A stretch of 64,000 bases of DNA from Methylobacterium longum (GTDB lineage Bacteria > Pseudomonadota > Alphaproteobacteria > Rhizobiales > Beijerinckiaceae). Shown one piece after another: positions 50,161 to 58,738 of this stretch. The notes under the pieces are model-generated. The model did no database searches and was not told the origin of the DNA. It was given only the letters and a program-made list of their open reading frames with translations. A program made the translations under genes and the position numbers. The DNA is taken from NCBI RefSeq assembly GCF_022179385.1, contig NZ_BPQS01000025.1, forward strand, positions 1 to 64,000, in the 5' to 3' direction. Position 1 is the stretch's first letter. The number at the start of each line of letters is the position of its first letter.

Positions 50161-51153
50161 TCAGAAGTCGAAGGCGATCATCTTCTTGATGGTGAAGATG
50201 CCGATGGACATCCAGATCGCCGCCCCGACCAGCGCGATCTTGCCGATGTCGGTGGTCCAGAGCAGCGAGATGTAGTCGGGGCTCGTCAGGGTGGTGATGC
50301 CCGCGACGCCGAACGGCAGGCAGGCGATGATCGAGGCCGAGGCCTTGGCCTCCATGCTCATCGCCTGGACCTTGCCGCGCATCTTGGCGCGGTCGCGCAG
50401 CACCACGGAGAGGTTGTTCAGCGCCTCCGACAGGTTGCCGCCCGACTGCTGCTGGATGTTGATCACGATGGCGAAGAAGTTCACCTCGGCGGTGGGCACC
50501 CGCTCGAACAGGCGCGAGACCGCCTCGCCCAGCGACAGGCCGAGCGCCTGGGTCTCCACGACGGTCCTGAACTCGCTGCGCACGGGCTCCTCGGCCTCGC
50601 GCGAGACCATCCGGAAGCAATCCCCCACCGGAATGCCGGTGCGGATGCCACGCACCACCACGTCGACGGCGTTCGGCAGTTCCTTGTTGAACTTCGCGAT
50701 GCGCTTGAGCCTCAGGCGACGCAGCAGCCAGGCCGGAAGGCCAAAGCCGCCCGCGAAGGCGGCGGCGGCGCCCACGAACGGGCTCTCGGTGATCACGAAG
50801 AGCAGGAGTCCCAGGACCCCGGCGCAGACGGCCGAGACCATGTAGAAGGTCCTCTTCGTCCAAGCGAGGCCGGCGCGGGCGAGCTTCAGCTCGACGCTGG
50901 CCTTCGTGGCGCCCTTCGCCTTGGCCTCGATCTCGCTCAGCGTCTTGGCGACCTGCTCGCGCCGGTTGATGGTCACTCCCCGGATCGCCGCCCCCGACGC
51001 GGAGACGCCGATCGACTTCAGGCGCTTGCTCGCCCGGCGCTCGCCGCTGAGCAGGGGCAGGATCGCCACGTAGGCCACCGCGGCGGCCGCGATGCCGAGG
51101 AGGCCAGCCGCGATCGGCAGGTTGGAGGCGGCGGGAACGGCCAGGTCCAGCAT
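50161..51153 (-). CDS. tadB: Tad pilus inner membrane platform protein TadB
   Basis: 330 residues. GspF-like T2SSF domain (about 160-290): KELPNAVDVVVRGIRTGIPV, GDCFRMVSREAEEPVRSEFR, ALGLSLGEAVSRLFERVPTA, INIQQQSGGNLSEALNNLS. Hydrophobic helices at the N terminus (GLLGIAAAAVAYVAILPLL), about 105-150 and at the C terminus. The basic region ERRASKRLKSIGVSASG precedes a coil. It forms the assembly platform with TadC. It starts 15 bases after cpaF. Confidence 0.94.
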   Translation of the reverse strand: MLDLAVPAASNLPIAAGLLGIAAAAVAYVAILPLLSGERRASKRLKSIGVSASGAAIRGVTINRREQVAKTLSEIEAKAKGATKASVELKLARAGLAWTKRTFYMVSAVCAGVLGLLLFVITESPFVGAAAAFAGGFGLPAWLLRRLRLKRIAKFNKELPNAVDVVVRGIRTGIPVGDCFRMVSREAEEPVRSEFRTVVETQALGLSLGEAVSRLFERVPTAEVNFFAIVINIQQQSGGNLSEALNNLSVVLRDRAKMRGKVQAMSMEAKASASIIACLPFGVAGITTLTSPDYISLLWTTDIGKIALVGAAIWMSIGIFTIKKMIAFDF

Positions 51154-51168
51154 GGGGCGGGTCCGCGC

Positions 51169-52608
51169 TCAGTCTCGGTCGACGACTTCGGCGGCGTCGA
51201 GCGCCTCGCCGAGGCGGCGCTCCAGGCCGTAGTAGCGGGCGCGCTCCCAGAATTTCGGCCGCCCGATCCCGGTAGACCGGTGACGGCCGATCAGCTTCCC
51301 GTTCGCGTCCTCGCCGACGATGTCGTAGAGGAAGACGTCCTGCGTGGTGATGACGTCGCCCTCCATGCCGAGCACCTCGGTGATGTGGGTGATGCGCCGC
51401 GAGCCGTCGCGCAGGCGCATGGCCTGGATCACCACGTCGATCGAGCCGCAGATCATCTCGCGCAGGGTCTTCGAGGGTAGCGTGAAGCCGCCCATCGAGA
51501 TCATCGACTCGATGCGCGACAGGCACTCGCGCGGGCTGTTGGCGTGGAGCGTGCCCATCGAGCCGTCGTGGCCGGTGTTCATCGCCTGGAGCAGGTCGAA
51601 GGCCTCCGGTCCGCGCACCTCGCCGACGATGATCCGCTCGGGCCGCATGCGCAGGCAGTTCTTGACGAGGTCGCGCATGGTGACCTGGCCCTGGCCCTCC
51701 ATGTTGGGGGGGCGCGTCTCGAGGCGCACCACGTGCGGCTGCTGGAGCTGCAGCTCGGCCGCGTCCTCGCAGGTGATGACCCGCTCGTCGTGCTCGATGA
51801 AGGCGGTGAGGCAGTTCAGCAGCGTGGTCTTGCCCGAGCCCGTCCCCCCCGAGATGACCACGTTGCAGCGCGACTGGCCGATGATCTTCAGGACCTCCGC
51901 GCCCTCCGGCGAGATCGCCCCGAAGCGCACGAGCTGCTCCAGGGTCAGCTTGTCCTTCTTGAACTTACGGATGGTGAGCGCCGGGCCGTCGATGGCGAGC
52001 GGCGGGGCGATCACGTTGACGCGGGAGCCGTCCGGCAGGCGGGCGTCGCAGATCGGCGAGGCGTCGTCGACCCGGCGGCCGACCTGGCTGACGATCCGCT
52101 GGCAGATGTTCATCAGCTGCTGGTTGTCGCGGAAGCGCACGCTGGTCAGCTGGATCTTGCCGTTGACCTCGATGAAGGTCCGGTTGGCGCCGTTGACCAT
52201 GATGTCGGCGATGTCGTCGCGGGCCAGCAGCGGCTCGAGCGGACCGTAGCCCAGCACGTCGTTGCAGATGTCGTCGAGCAGCTCCTCCTGCTCGGCGATC
52301 GACAGGACGATGTTCTTGAGCCCGATGATCTCCGTGACGATGTCGCGGATCTCCTCGCGGGCGGTCTCGGCGTCGAGGCGCGAGAGCTGCGTGAGGTCGA
52401 TCGCCTCGATCAGGGCGCCGAAGATCAGGCTCTTGGTGCGGTAATAGTCCTCGGACCGCACGGTCTCCACGACGACCGGGACCGTGGGCTCAGGCCGCCT
52501 GGGGGCAACCGCCGTCTCGCGCGGGGCGGGGACGGCGGCGACCGTCCGCGCCTGCGGGACCGGCGGCGGGGCCGGGGTCGCGCCGCTGGTCTGTCGCCTA
52601 CCGAACAT
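51169..52608 (-). CDS. cpaF: Tad pilus assembly ATPase CpaF/TadA
   Basis: 479 residues, GspE/VirB11-type hexameric ATPase that powers pilus assembly. Variable Pro/Arg-rich N terminus to about residue 50, then EIIGLKNIVLSIAEQEELLD, ADIMVNGANRTFIEVNGKI, Walker A ISGGTGSGKTTLLNCL, Asp box CEDAAELQL, Walker B region RPERIIVGEVRGPEAFDLLQ, and His box NTGHDGSMGTLHANSPRECL. All catalytic motifs are intact. It is 27 bases after cpaE and 15 before tadB, in one operon. Confidence 0.95.
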   Translation of the reverse strand: MFGRRQTSGATPAPPPVPQARTVAAVPAPRETAVAPRRPEPTVPVVVETVRSEDYYRTKSLIFGALIEAIDLTQLSRLDAETAREEIRDIVTEIIGLKNIVLSIAEQEELLDDICNDVLGYGPLEPLLARDDIADIMVNGANRTFIEVNGKIQLTSVRFRDNQQLMNICQRIVSQVGRRVDDASPICDARLPDGSRVNVIAPPLAIDGPALTIRKFKKDKLTLEQLVRFGAISPEGAEVLKIIGQSRCNVVISGGTGSGKTTLLNCLTAFIEHDERVITCEDAAELQLQQPHVVRLETRPPNMEGQGQVTMRDLVKNCLRMRPERIIVGEVRGPEAFDLLQAMNTGHDGSMGTLHANSPRECLSRIESMISMGGFTLPSKTLREMICGSIDVVIQAMRLRDGSRRITHITEVLGMEGDVITTQDVFLYDIVGEDANGKLIGRHRSTGIGRPKFWERARYYGLERRLGEALDAAEVVDRD

Positions 52609-52635
52609 GGGCCGGATCCTGGTCGCAGCGCCGCA

Positions 52636-53895
52636 TCACGAGGCCTTCCGGCCGGGAAGCTTGGCGCTGGCGAGCTTGGCCAGCAGCGGCTCGAGCAGGC
52701 TCTGGCGCCCGCGCCGGGCCTCGGGCCGTCCGAGCGTCGCGGCCGCCAAGTCGTTGAACAGGTCGGACACCTTCGATCCGGCCTGGATCTCGGCGATCAT
52801 CTGGCCGTTGTTGGCGGCGGTGCCGAACAGGGCGGGCTCGAAGGGGATCGTGAGCGCGATCGGGGCCTCCAGGGCCTTGGCGAACTCGGCGGATCCGATC
52901 TCGGGCCGCTTGGGCACGCCGACGCCGTTCAGCAGGATCCGGGGCGGCTGGTCGTTCGGGCGACCGTGCCGGAGGGCGCCGAGCAGGTTCTTGGTGTTGC
53001 GCAGGCAGGCGAGGTCCGGGCCGGCGACGATCAGGATCTCGTCGGCCGCCGTGAGGACGCGCTTCGACCACGCGCTCCACTGGTGCGGGACGTCCAGGAC
53101 CACGCAGGGGACGCTCGCCCGCATGTACTCGATCAGGGCGTCGAAGGCCGGCTCCGACAGGTCGATGGTCCGGTCGAGGCTGGCGGGCGCCGAGAGCAGG
53201 CTGAGGTTGTCGCTGCACTTCGACAGCAGGCGCTCGACCAGCGCCGAGTCGAGGCGCTCGGGGGCGAACACCGCCTCGGCGATGCCCTGCGGCGGATCCT
53301 GGTTGAAGTTGAGCGAGGCCGTGCCGAAGGCGATGTCGAGATCGGCGATCACCGTCTGGACGCCCTGGTTGCGGGCGACGGCCCAGGCGAAGTTGTGCGC
53401 CACCGTGGAGGCGCCGATGCCGCCCTTCACGCCGTAGACCGCCACCGTGCGCCCCACCGGCTTCACGCCCGGGGCGGTGAACAGGTCGGAGATCGCCGCG
53501 ATCAGGGTCAGCGGGTCGACGGGCGCCATCAGGTAGTCGGAGACCCCCCGCTGGATCAGCTGGCGGTAGAGCGTCACGTCGTTGAGGTGGCCGATCACCA
53601 GGACGCGGGTGCCCTCGTCACAGACCTCCGCCAGGGCGTCGAGGCACTCGACCGGCTTGGACCGCTGGCCCTGCGTCTCGAGGATGATGACGTTGGGCGT
53701 CGGCGCGTGCCGGTAGGCCTCGATCGCTGCGGCGCCGCCGCCCATCCGGACCTTGACCTGCGCCTTCTGCATGCGCCGGTCGAGGGCGGCCCCCTCGATC
53801 ATCGCGGCGGTCTCGCCGGTCTCGCAGAAGGCCTGGATGGTGATCCGGGGCACCGGGGCGATCGTGCGCTCGGTTGTCTCGGACAGGTCTGCCAT
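52636..53895 (-). CDS. cpaE: Tad pilus localisation ATPase CpaE/TadZ
   Basis: 419 residues from ATG 53895 (MADLSETTERTIAPVPRITI). N-terminal receiver-like domain (about 20-140; NVIILETQGQ, YLMAPVDPLTL) followed by a ParA/MinD-like ATPase with deviant Walker A VYGVKGGIGASTVAHNFAWA, ADLDIAFGTASLNFNQDPP and VLDVPHQWSAW. TadZ/CpaE places the pilus machine at the pole. The frame is also open to 54024, through a Pro/Arg repeat tract that overlaps the end of cpaD; the shorter start is preferred from family size. Confidence 0.9.
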   Translation of the reverse strand: MADLSETTERTIAPVPRITIQAFCETGETAAMIEGAALDRRMQKAQVKVRMGGGAAAIEAYRHAPTPNVIILETQGQRSKPVECLDALAEVCDEGTRVLVIGHLNDVTLYRQLIQRGVSDYLMAPVDPLTLIAAISDLFTAPGVKPVGRTVAVYGVKGGIGASTVAHNFAWAVARNQGVQTVIADLDIAFGTASLNFNQDPPQGIAEAVFAPERLDSALVERLLSKCSDNLSLLSAPASLDRTIDLSEPAFDALIEYMRASVPCVVLDVPHQWSAWSKRVLTAADEILIVAGPDLACLRNTKNLLGALRHGRPNDQPPRILLNGVGVPKRPEIGSAEFAKALEAPIALTIPFEPALFGTAANNGQMIAEIQAGSKVSDLFNDLAAATLGRPEARRGRQSLLEPLLAKLASAKLPGRKAS

Positions 53896-53930
53896 GACGG
53901 CGCTTTCAGGTTCGCGTTCGGGGTTCGGCG

Positions 53931-53978
53931 TGGGCTTGGGTGCGGGCCTGGGCCTGGGCCTGGGCTTGGGCCTGGGCG
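53931..53978. repeat. Imperfect hexanucleotide repeat between cpaD and cpaE
   Basis: Eight successive units of TGGGCY type on the plus strand: TGGGCT, TGGGTG, CGGGCC, TGGGCC, TGGGCC, TGGGCT, TGGGCC, TGGGCG (48 bases). It fills much of the 91-base cpaD-cpaE gap and lies about 35-83 bases before the cpaE start. Being a multiple of three, unit gain or loss would not shift frame if it were translated as Pro-Arg/Lys pairs. Confidence 0.65.
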
Positions 53979-53986
53979 AGCCAGTT

Positions 53987-54727
53987 CTACTGACCGACCT
54001 GGGACTTGACGGCCGTCTGCCCATCTTGCCGCCATGTGGTTGACGGATCCTTGCCGTCCCGCAACTGGCCGATGTCCCGGACCCGCTTGACCGTGTCGAT
54101 CCGGCCCTCGGGCCGGCCGCGCACGAGGTCCACCGGATCCGCCACCTGGGCGGCCACGGTCGACTGCATGGCGCAGCCCAGGTTCCAGTTCGGCCGGTTG
54201 CTGTAATCGACCTGGAAGCTGGAGGTGCCGAGATCCTGCGGCCACAGCCCGCACTGGTCGGCCACCTTGGCCTGCATGCGCTGGAAGCTCAGCCGGATCG
54301 GCGTGGCGAGGCTCGGCGCCGCCACCGCGTAGCCGGTCACCGCGATCTCGCGGGTGCCGACGCCGTTCTGGCCGCCGAGCCCGCGCAAGGCCGCCGCCGT
54401 CCGCTCGACGGCGGGGGCCACGGCCGGAGCCACGCCCCGGGGCACCTCCATCAGGAGAACGCCGCGGCCGAAGCGGCGGTATTCCAGCATGAAGGCGTCG
54501 ATGTCGGCGGTCTGGCGGGGGTCGAGATGGCCGATGCCGGTGGGGAACACGTCGAGGCTGCGGGTGCCGTCGGCCAGCACGATCGGGTGCCGGGCGCGGT
54601 AATCCGACACCGTGATCTCGCCGGTGGTGGCGGGATCGCTCTTGCAGGCCGCCGCCAGGGTGGCCAGCGCGCAGGCGGCGACGAGGCCGCCGAGGCGGGG
54701 CAGGGTGGGGTGGTGACGTCGGGTCAT
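53987..54727 (-). CDS. cpaD: Tad pilus lipoprotein CpaD
   Basis: 246 residues. A lipobox is seen as ATLAAACKSD, so it is probably lipidated at Cys28 and sorted to the outer membrane. The CpaD domain includes RARHPIVLADGTRSLDVFPT, YRRFGRGVLLMEVPRG, ATPIRLSFQRMQAKVADQCG and NRPNWNLGCAMQSTVAAQVA with paired cysteines. It helps the CpaC secretin assemble. It lies 18 bases after cpaC. The stop is 91 bases before cpaE. Confidence 0.92.
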   Translation of the reverse strand: MTRRHHPTLPRLGGLVAACALATLAAACKSDPATTGEITVSDYRARHPIVLADGTRSLDVFPTGIGHLDPRQTADIDAFMLEYRRFGRGVLLMEVPRGVAPAVAPAVERTAAALRGLGGQNGVGTREIAVTGYAVAAPSLATPIRLSFQRMQAKVADQCGLWPQDLGTSSFQVDYSNRPNWNLGCAMQSTVAAQVADPVDLVRGRPEGRIDTVKRVRDIGQLRDGKDPSTTWRQDGQTAVKSQVGQ

Positions 54728-54745
54728 GGATCCGGTCCTCGGGCC

Positions 54746-56326
54746 TTACTCGACGATGAAGCCGACGCGGCCGCGGTAGGTGCGTCCGAGCGGGGCCGCG
54801 GCGGCGGCGGCCGGGCCGACCCGGCCGTAGAGGCGGTTGATCTGGCCGAGCAGCACGGCCTGGCCGTCGGTCGCGTCGACGAAGTTGTCGTCGGGCCGGC
54901 TCACCTGCTTCTGCTCCATGGGCCGGGCGATGAAGGGGGTGCACATGATCATCAGCTCGGTCTCCTGCCGCTGGTAGTCGCGGGAGCGGAACAGGGCGCC
55001 GAGGATCGGCAGGTTGATCAGGCCCGGCAGGCCGGAGATCGCCTGGCGGTTGACCTGCTGGATCAGGCCCGCCGTCATCATCACGCCGCCGGAGGGCAGC
55101 TCGACGGTGGTCTCCGAGCGGCGCACCCGGGTGCCCGGGACCGCGATCGTGGAGTTGCCGACGACGTAGTCGAAGCTCTGCTGCGGATCGATCTCGGTCA
55201 CGTCGGTGGCGACGCGGATCGAGATGCGGTTGTCGGCCAGCACCACGGGGGTGAACGACAGGGCGACGCCGTAGGGCTTGTAGGTGATGCCGGGGGTGCA
55301 CACGCCGCCCACCGCGCAGGAGGCCGAGGACGGCACCGGGAACTCGCCGCCGGCCAGGAACTTCGCGGCCTCACCGGAGATCGCGGTCAGCGTCGGCTCG
55401 GCCAGGATCCGGGAGACGCCTGCCTGCTCGAAGGCCTTCAGCGTGGCCTGGAGCGAGAAGCCGCCCGCCCTCACGGAGGCCTGGATCTGGTTGCCTTGCG
55501 GGAAGTCCGTGTTGATCGGGAACGGCAGGTTGTTGTTGAACGCGGGCGAGGCCGCGGATCCCAGCGGGTTCAGGGCCGACCAGTTGCCGGTCATGTTGAT
55601 CCCGAACTGCTTCAGGACGTTGCGCGACACCTCCACGACGGTGACGCGGAGCATCACCTGATCCTTGTTGCGGATCGTGAGGTTGTTGATCACGGCACCG
55701 CGCGCGCCGGACGCGACGCCGCCGCTCGCCGCGCCCGCCGCCCCCGCCGCACCGGCGCCGCCCAGCCCTACGAAGGCGTTGGCGATGTCGATCGCCTGCT
55801 GGGCATCCGCCGATGCGTTCACCGAACCCGACAGCAGCACCGAGGCCCCCGAGGAGCGCACGTCGAAGCGGCCGCCCGGAATGCTCTGGTTGAGCAGCTC
55901 GCGCAGGGTCCCGAGGTTGAGGTCGCGCGCCACCGTCACGTCGAGGGCGGCGATCTGGCGACCCTCGGCGTCCATGATGAAGATCGAGGTCGCGCCGTCG
56001 GCCATGCCGATCACGAAGACCTTGCGGGTCGAGCGGACCACCGCGTTGGCCACCGCCGGGTTGGCGACGAAGACCTCCTTGGCGTCCCGCGGGAGGTCGA
56101 CGATCACCGAGCGGCCGGCGGTCAGCTCGACCTTGCGGGTCGAGGCCGCCTCGGCGGCGCCGACCGTCAGCACCGGTGCCGGACCGAGGGTCGAGCGCTC
56201 CTGGGCCAGCGCCGGCGTCGTCACCGCGGCCAGAAGCGCGAGGGCGGCGGCGCGGCGGCGCCGTCGCCGGTCGGCCTCGTGCCGAGCCGGTCGGGGGAGG
56301 GGCAGCTGTGCGGTCATGGCCATCAC
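54746..56326 (-). CDS. cpaC: Tad/Flp pilus secretin CpaC (RcpA)
   Basis: 526 residues, outer-membrane secretin. Long basic N terminus (HEADRRRRRRAAALALLAAV) before signal cleavage near ALAQ, N-terminal pilus domain (RSVIVDLPRDAKEVFVANPA), a BON-like part (GASVLLSGSVNASADAQQAI), then secretin core: SRILAEPTLTAISGEAAKFL, AGGEFPVP, YKPYGVALSFTPVVLADNRI, LPSGGVMMTAGLIQQVNRQA and LPGLINLPILGALFRSRDYQ. It has a central Ala/Gly linker (GGAGAAGAAGAASGGVASGA). The start overlaps the cpaB stop (ATGA), indicating coupling. Confidence 0.94.
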   Translation of the reverse strand: MMAMTAQLPLPRPARHEADRRRRRRAAALALLAAVTTPALAQERSTLGPAPVLTVGAAEAASTRKVELTAGRSVIVDLPRDAKEVFVANPAVANAVVRSTRKVFVIGMADGATSIFIMDAEGRQIAALDVTVARDLNLGTLRELLNQSIPGGRFDVRSSGASVLLSGSVNASADAQQAIDIANAFVGLGGAGAAGAAGAASGGVASGARGAVINNLTIRNKDQVMLRVTVVEVSRNVLKQFGINMTGNWSALNPLGSAASPAFNNNLPFPINTDFPQGNQIQASVRAGGFSLQATLKAFEQAGVSRILAEPTLTAISGEAAKFLAGGEFPVPSSASCAVGGVCTPGITYKPYGVALSFTPVVLADNRISIRVATDVTEIDPQQSFDYVVGNSTIAVPGTRVRRSETTVELPSGGVMMTAGLIQQVNRQAISGLPGLINLPILGALFRSRDYQRQETELMIMCTPFIARPMEQKQVSRPDDNFVDATDGQAVLLGQINRLYGRVGPAAAAAAPLGRTYRGRVGFIVE

Positions 56327-57138
56327 GGCGTCTGCTGCCGCGCGACGCCGAAGCGCACGACGGTCAAGGCGGGTTCGGATGTCTGCGCATCGGACGTCTC
56401 GGCCTGCGGCAGGGCCTCGGCTGGCTGTCCGGCATCGGCGAGGCTGCGCAGGGCGAGCGACAGGGCGCCGACCTTCTGGGCGAGCGCCAGGGTCTCGGCC
56501 TGAGCGGGCGTGACGGCGAGCGTCGCGGTCTCGCCGGTGACGACGTTGGTGCCGTTCTTCTCCTGGATCAGCTGGCCGATCGCCAGGACCCGGATGTCGG
56601 TCAGGATCGTCTGGGAGAACTGGACGTCGGTGTTGGCGGCCCGCGATTTGGCGTCGTCGCGGAAGATGCGGATCACGTCGACGCGGTCATTGGGCAGGAT
56701 GAAGCCGCCCGCCGAGTTGGTGCCGCGGCTGTCGGTGACGATGGCGACCGCGCGCATGCCGGGCGGCAGGATCGCCGCCATGAACCCGCTCTCGGGGCGG
56801 ACCAGCTTCTGCGCGCGGATCGGCTCCCCGGCCAGGAAGCTCGAGCGCACGGAGGCGCCGACCGTCTCGTCCAGGGATTTCGGATTGAGCTTGCGCGTCA
56901 TGTAGCCCGGCGCGATGGCGGCGTCCGGCCAGGCCTGCCAGCGCAGGTCCGCGGCGCGCAGCACCTGCCCCATGGGCATGTCGGTGGCGGCCACGAGCAC
57001 GTCGGTCATCGGCGCCGGCGGCGCCTCGACCGTCGGCTGTGGCGTCGGCGGGGGCGGATCGCCGCCGCTCATCAGGAAGGCCGCCCCGCTGCCCGCCGCG
57101 AGGGCGATGCCGAGGACGGCGAGACGGGCTGGGTTCAT
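56323..57138 (-). CDS. cpaB: Flp pilus assembly protein CpaB (RcpC)
   Basis: 271 residues. N-terminal membrane helix (ARLAVLGIALAAGSGAAFLM), Pro-rich spacer (PPPPTPQPTVEAPPAPM), then SAF/RcpC domain: VLVAATDMPMGQVLRAADLR, SFLAGEPIRAQKLVRPESGF, AAILPPGMRAVAIVTD and GGFILPNDRVDVIRIFRDD. CpaB is periplasmic and aids secretin function or glycan binding. First gene of the seven-gene operon; no flp pilin or cpaA peptidase gene precedes it. No good Shine-Dalgarno is visible. Confidence 0.93.
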   Translation of the reverse strand: MNPARLAVLGIALAAGSGAAFLMSGGDPPPPTPQPTVEAPPAPMTDVLVAATDMPMGQVLRAADLRWQAWPDAAIAPGYMTRKLNPKSLDETVGASVRSSFLAGEPIRAQKLVRPESGFMAAILPPGMRAVAIVTDSRGTNSAGGFILPNDRVDVIRIFRDDAKSRAANTDVQFSQTILTDIRVLAIGQLIQEKNGTNVVTGETATLAVTPAQAETLALAQKVGALSLALRSLADAGQPAEALPQAETSDAQTSEPALTVVRFGVARQQTP

Positions 57139-57207
57139 CGCAAGGACACGCCGGAGACGGCTGAATTGCCGTCCATGGCCTGAACTTGCCCGCGGATTCG
57201 TGTACTT

Positions 57208-57224
57208 ATGGTTAAGGTATTATA
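57208..57224 (-). promoter_or_regulatory. Probable tad operon promoter with CtrA half-site
   Basis: On the minus strand TATAAT (57224-57219), a perfect -10, is followed three bases later by TTAACCAT (57215-57208), the CtrA 8-base half-site known in alphaproteobacteria. It lies 70-86 bases upstream of cpaB. No good -35 is seen, as expected if an activator is needed. Tad/Flp pili are CtrA-dependent in Caulobacter; regulation here is inference. Confidence 0.45.
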
Positions 57225-57396
57225 ACCTCGCCACGCTCGACCGGTCCGGAAACGGGCCGCCGCTCGACCGCACGTCACAACCGGCCCGATCCTTCAGCGT
57301 TCGGCCGAGCGTGGCCGTGGCCACTCACCCGTTCGTGTTCTATCGTGACGTCGGATCCGCCTCAGAAGCGGGCGCTCGGGCGAACCGGGGGGAGAC

Positions 57397-58638
57397 ATGA
57401 TCAGGACATTCGGCGGCGCGGTGGTGGCGGCGGCTCTGGCGGGGACGGCGCTCGGCGCCGGATCGGCCGCCGCGCAAGGGGCCGGCGCGGAGGCATTCTC
57501 GGACAACGCAATCCGCATCGGCGTCCTCAACGACCAGTCGGGACTCTACGCCCAGTACGGCGGTCAGGGCTCGGTCGAGGCCGCCCGCATGGCGGTGGAG
57601 GACATGGGCGGCAAGATCGGCAGCGTGCCGATCGAGATTCTCTCCTCGGACCACCAGAACAAGCCCGACATCGCCTCGGCCATCGCCCGGCAATGGTACG
57701 ACCGCGACGGCGTCGACGCGATCATGGAACTGACCACCTCCTCGGTGGCGCTGGCGGTCCAGGGCCTGTCCAAGGAGAAGAAGAAGATCACCATCACCAC
57801 CGGGGCCGCGACCAGCGACCTCACCGGCAAGGCCTGCACGCCGTACGGCTACCACTGGGCGTTCGACACGCGGGCGCTCGCGGTGGGGACCGGCGGCGCG
57901 CTCACGCGGGCGGGCGGCGACACGTGGTTCTTCCTCACCGCCGACTACGCCTTCGGCTCGGCGCTGGAGGCCGATACCAGCCGGGTGGTGACCGCCAACG
58001 GCGGCAAGGTGGTGGGCAGCGTCCGCCACCCGCTCTCCAACCAGGACTTCTCCTCGTTCCTGCTCCAGGCGCAGGGCTCGAAGGCCAAGGTGATCGGTCT
58101 CGCCAATGCCGGGCTCGACACCTCGAACGCGATCAAGCAGGCGGCCGAGTACGGCATCGTCGAGGGCGGCCAGAAGCTCGCGGCGTTGCTGTTCACCCTC
58201 TCGGAGGTGCACGGCCTCGGCCTCAAGGTGGCACAGGCCCTCACGCTCACCGAGGGCTGGTACTGGGACGCCAACGACGAGACCCGCGCTTTCGGCCAGC
58301 GCTACATGAAGCGCACCGGCCGGATGCCCAACATGATCCAGGCGGGCACCTATTCGGCGGTCCTGTCCTACCTCAAGGCCGTGAAGGCGGCGGGCACCGA
58401 CGAGACCGACGCGGTCAACGCCAAGCTGAAGGCCCTGCCGGTGGACGACGTCTTCGCCCATGGCGGCGTGGTGCAGCCGAACGGCCGCATGGTGCACGAC
58501 ATGTACCTGTTCGAGGTCAAGAAGCCCGCCGAGTCGAAGGGCGAGTGGGACCTCTACAAGCTGATCTCGACCGTCCCCGGCAAGGAGGCCTTCGCCTCCC
58601 CGGCCGAGAGCGGCTGCCCGCTGACGGCGGCCAAGTAG
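57397..58638 (+). CDS. ABC transporter substrate-binding protein (branched-chain amino acid type)
   Basis: 413 residues. Signal peptide to about residue 26 (GAGSAAAQ). Peripla_BP_6 fold: IRIGVLNDQSGLYAQYGGQG, EAARMAVEDMGGKIGSVPIE, LSSDHQNKPDIASAIARQWY, ITTGAATSDLTGKACTPYGY, TWFFLTADYAFGSALEADTS. Binds a small organic ligand in the periplasm, perhaps an amino acid or amide. No permease or ATPase genes of the liv type are nearby, so it is an orphan or pairs with a distant transporter. It runs divergently from cpaB and ends before the palindrome at 58655. Confidence 0.88.
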   Translation: MIRTFGGAVVAAALAGTALGAGSAAAQGAGAEAFSDNAIRIGVLNDQSGLYAQYGGQGSVEAARMAVEDMGGKIGSVPIEILSSDHQNKPDIASAIARQWYDRDGVDAIMELTTSSVALAVQGLSKEKKKITITTGAATSDLTGKACTPYGYHWAFDTRALAVGTGGALTRAGGDTWFFLTADYAFGSALEADTSRVVTANGGKVVGSVRHPLSNQDFSSFLLQAQGSKAKVIGLANAGLDTSNAIKQAAEYGIVEGGQKLAALLFTLSEVHGLGLKVAQALTLTEGWYWDANDETRAFGQRYMKRTGRMPNMIQAGTYSAVLSYLKAVKAAGTDETDAVNAKLKALPVDDVFAHGGVVQPNGRMVHDMYLFEVKKPAESKGEWDLYKLISTVPGKEAFASPAESGCPLTAAK

Positions 58639-58654
58639 GCGGGCGCACGCCCCG

Positions 58655-58710
58655 CGTCATCGCGGGCGGAGCGAGGCGGTCCCGCTTCGCTCCGCCCGCG
58701 ATGGATGACG
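58655..58710. repeat. REP-like palindrome acting as bidirectional terminator
   Basis: Left arm CGTCAT-CGCGGGCGGAGCG (58655-58675) is complementary to the right arm CGCTCCGCCCGCG-ATGGATGACG (58688-58710) with a 3-base bulge; the loop is about 12 bases. The GTCATCGCGRGCGGAGCGA-type sequence resembles dispersed repetitive palindromes of Methylobacterium and related Rhizobiales. It lies between two convergent genes. Confidence 0.65.
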
Positions 58711-58738
58711 CTTCCGACCCGTCGACGGGCCGCCGGAT

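Noticed and set aside
51544..54009. 821-codon plus-strand open frame opposite cpaE and cpaF
   Set aside because: Shadow of the tad genes, rich in Arg, Asp, Gly and His, with no recognisable domain.
53896..54024. N-terminal extension of CpaE with Pro-Arg repeats
   Set aside because: It overlaps the 3' end of cpaD, is built of a DNA hexamer repeat, and family members begin near ATG 53895. Kept only as an alternative in the cpaE entry.
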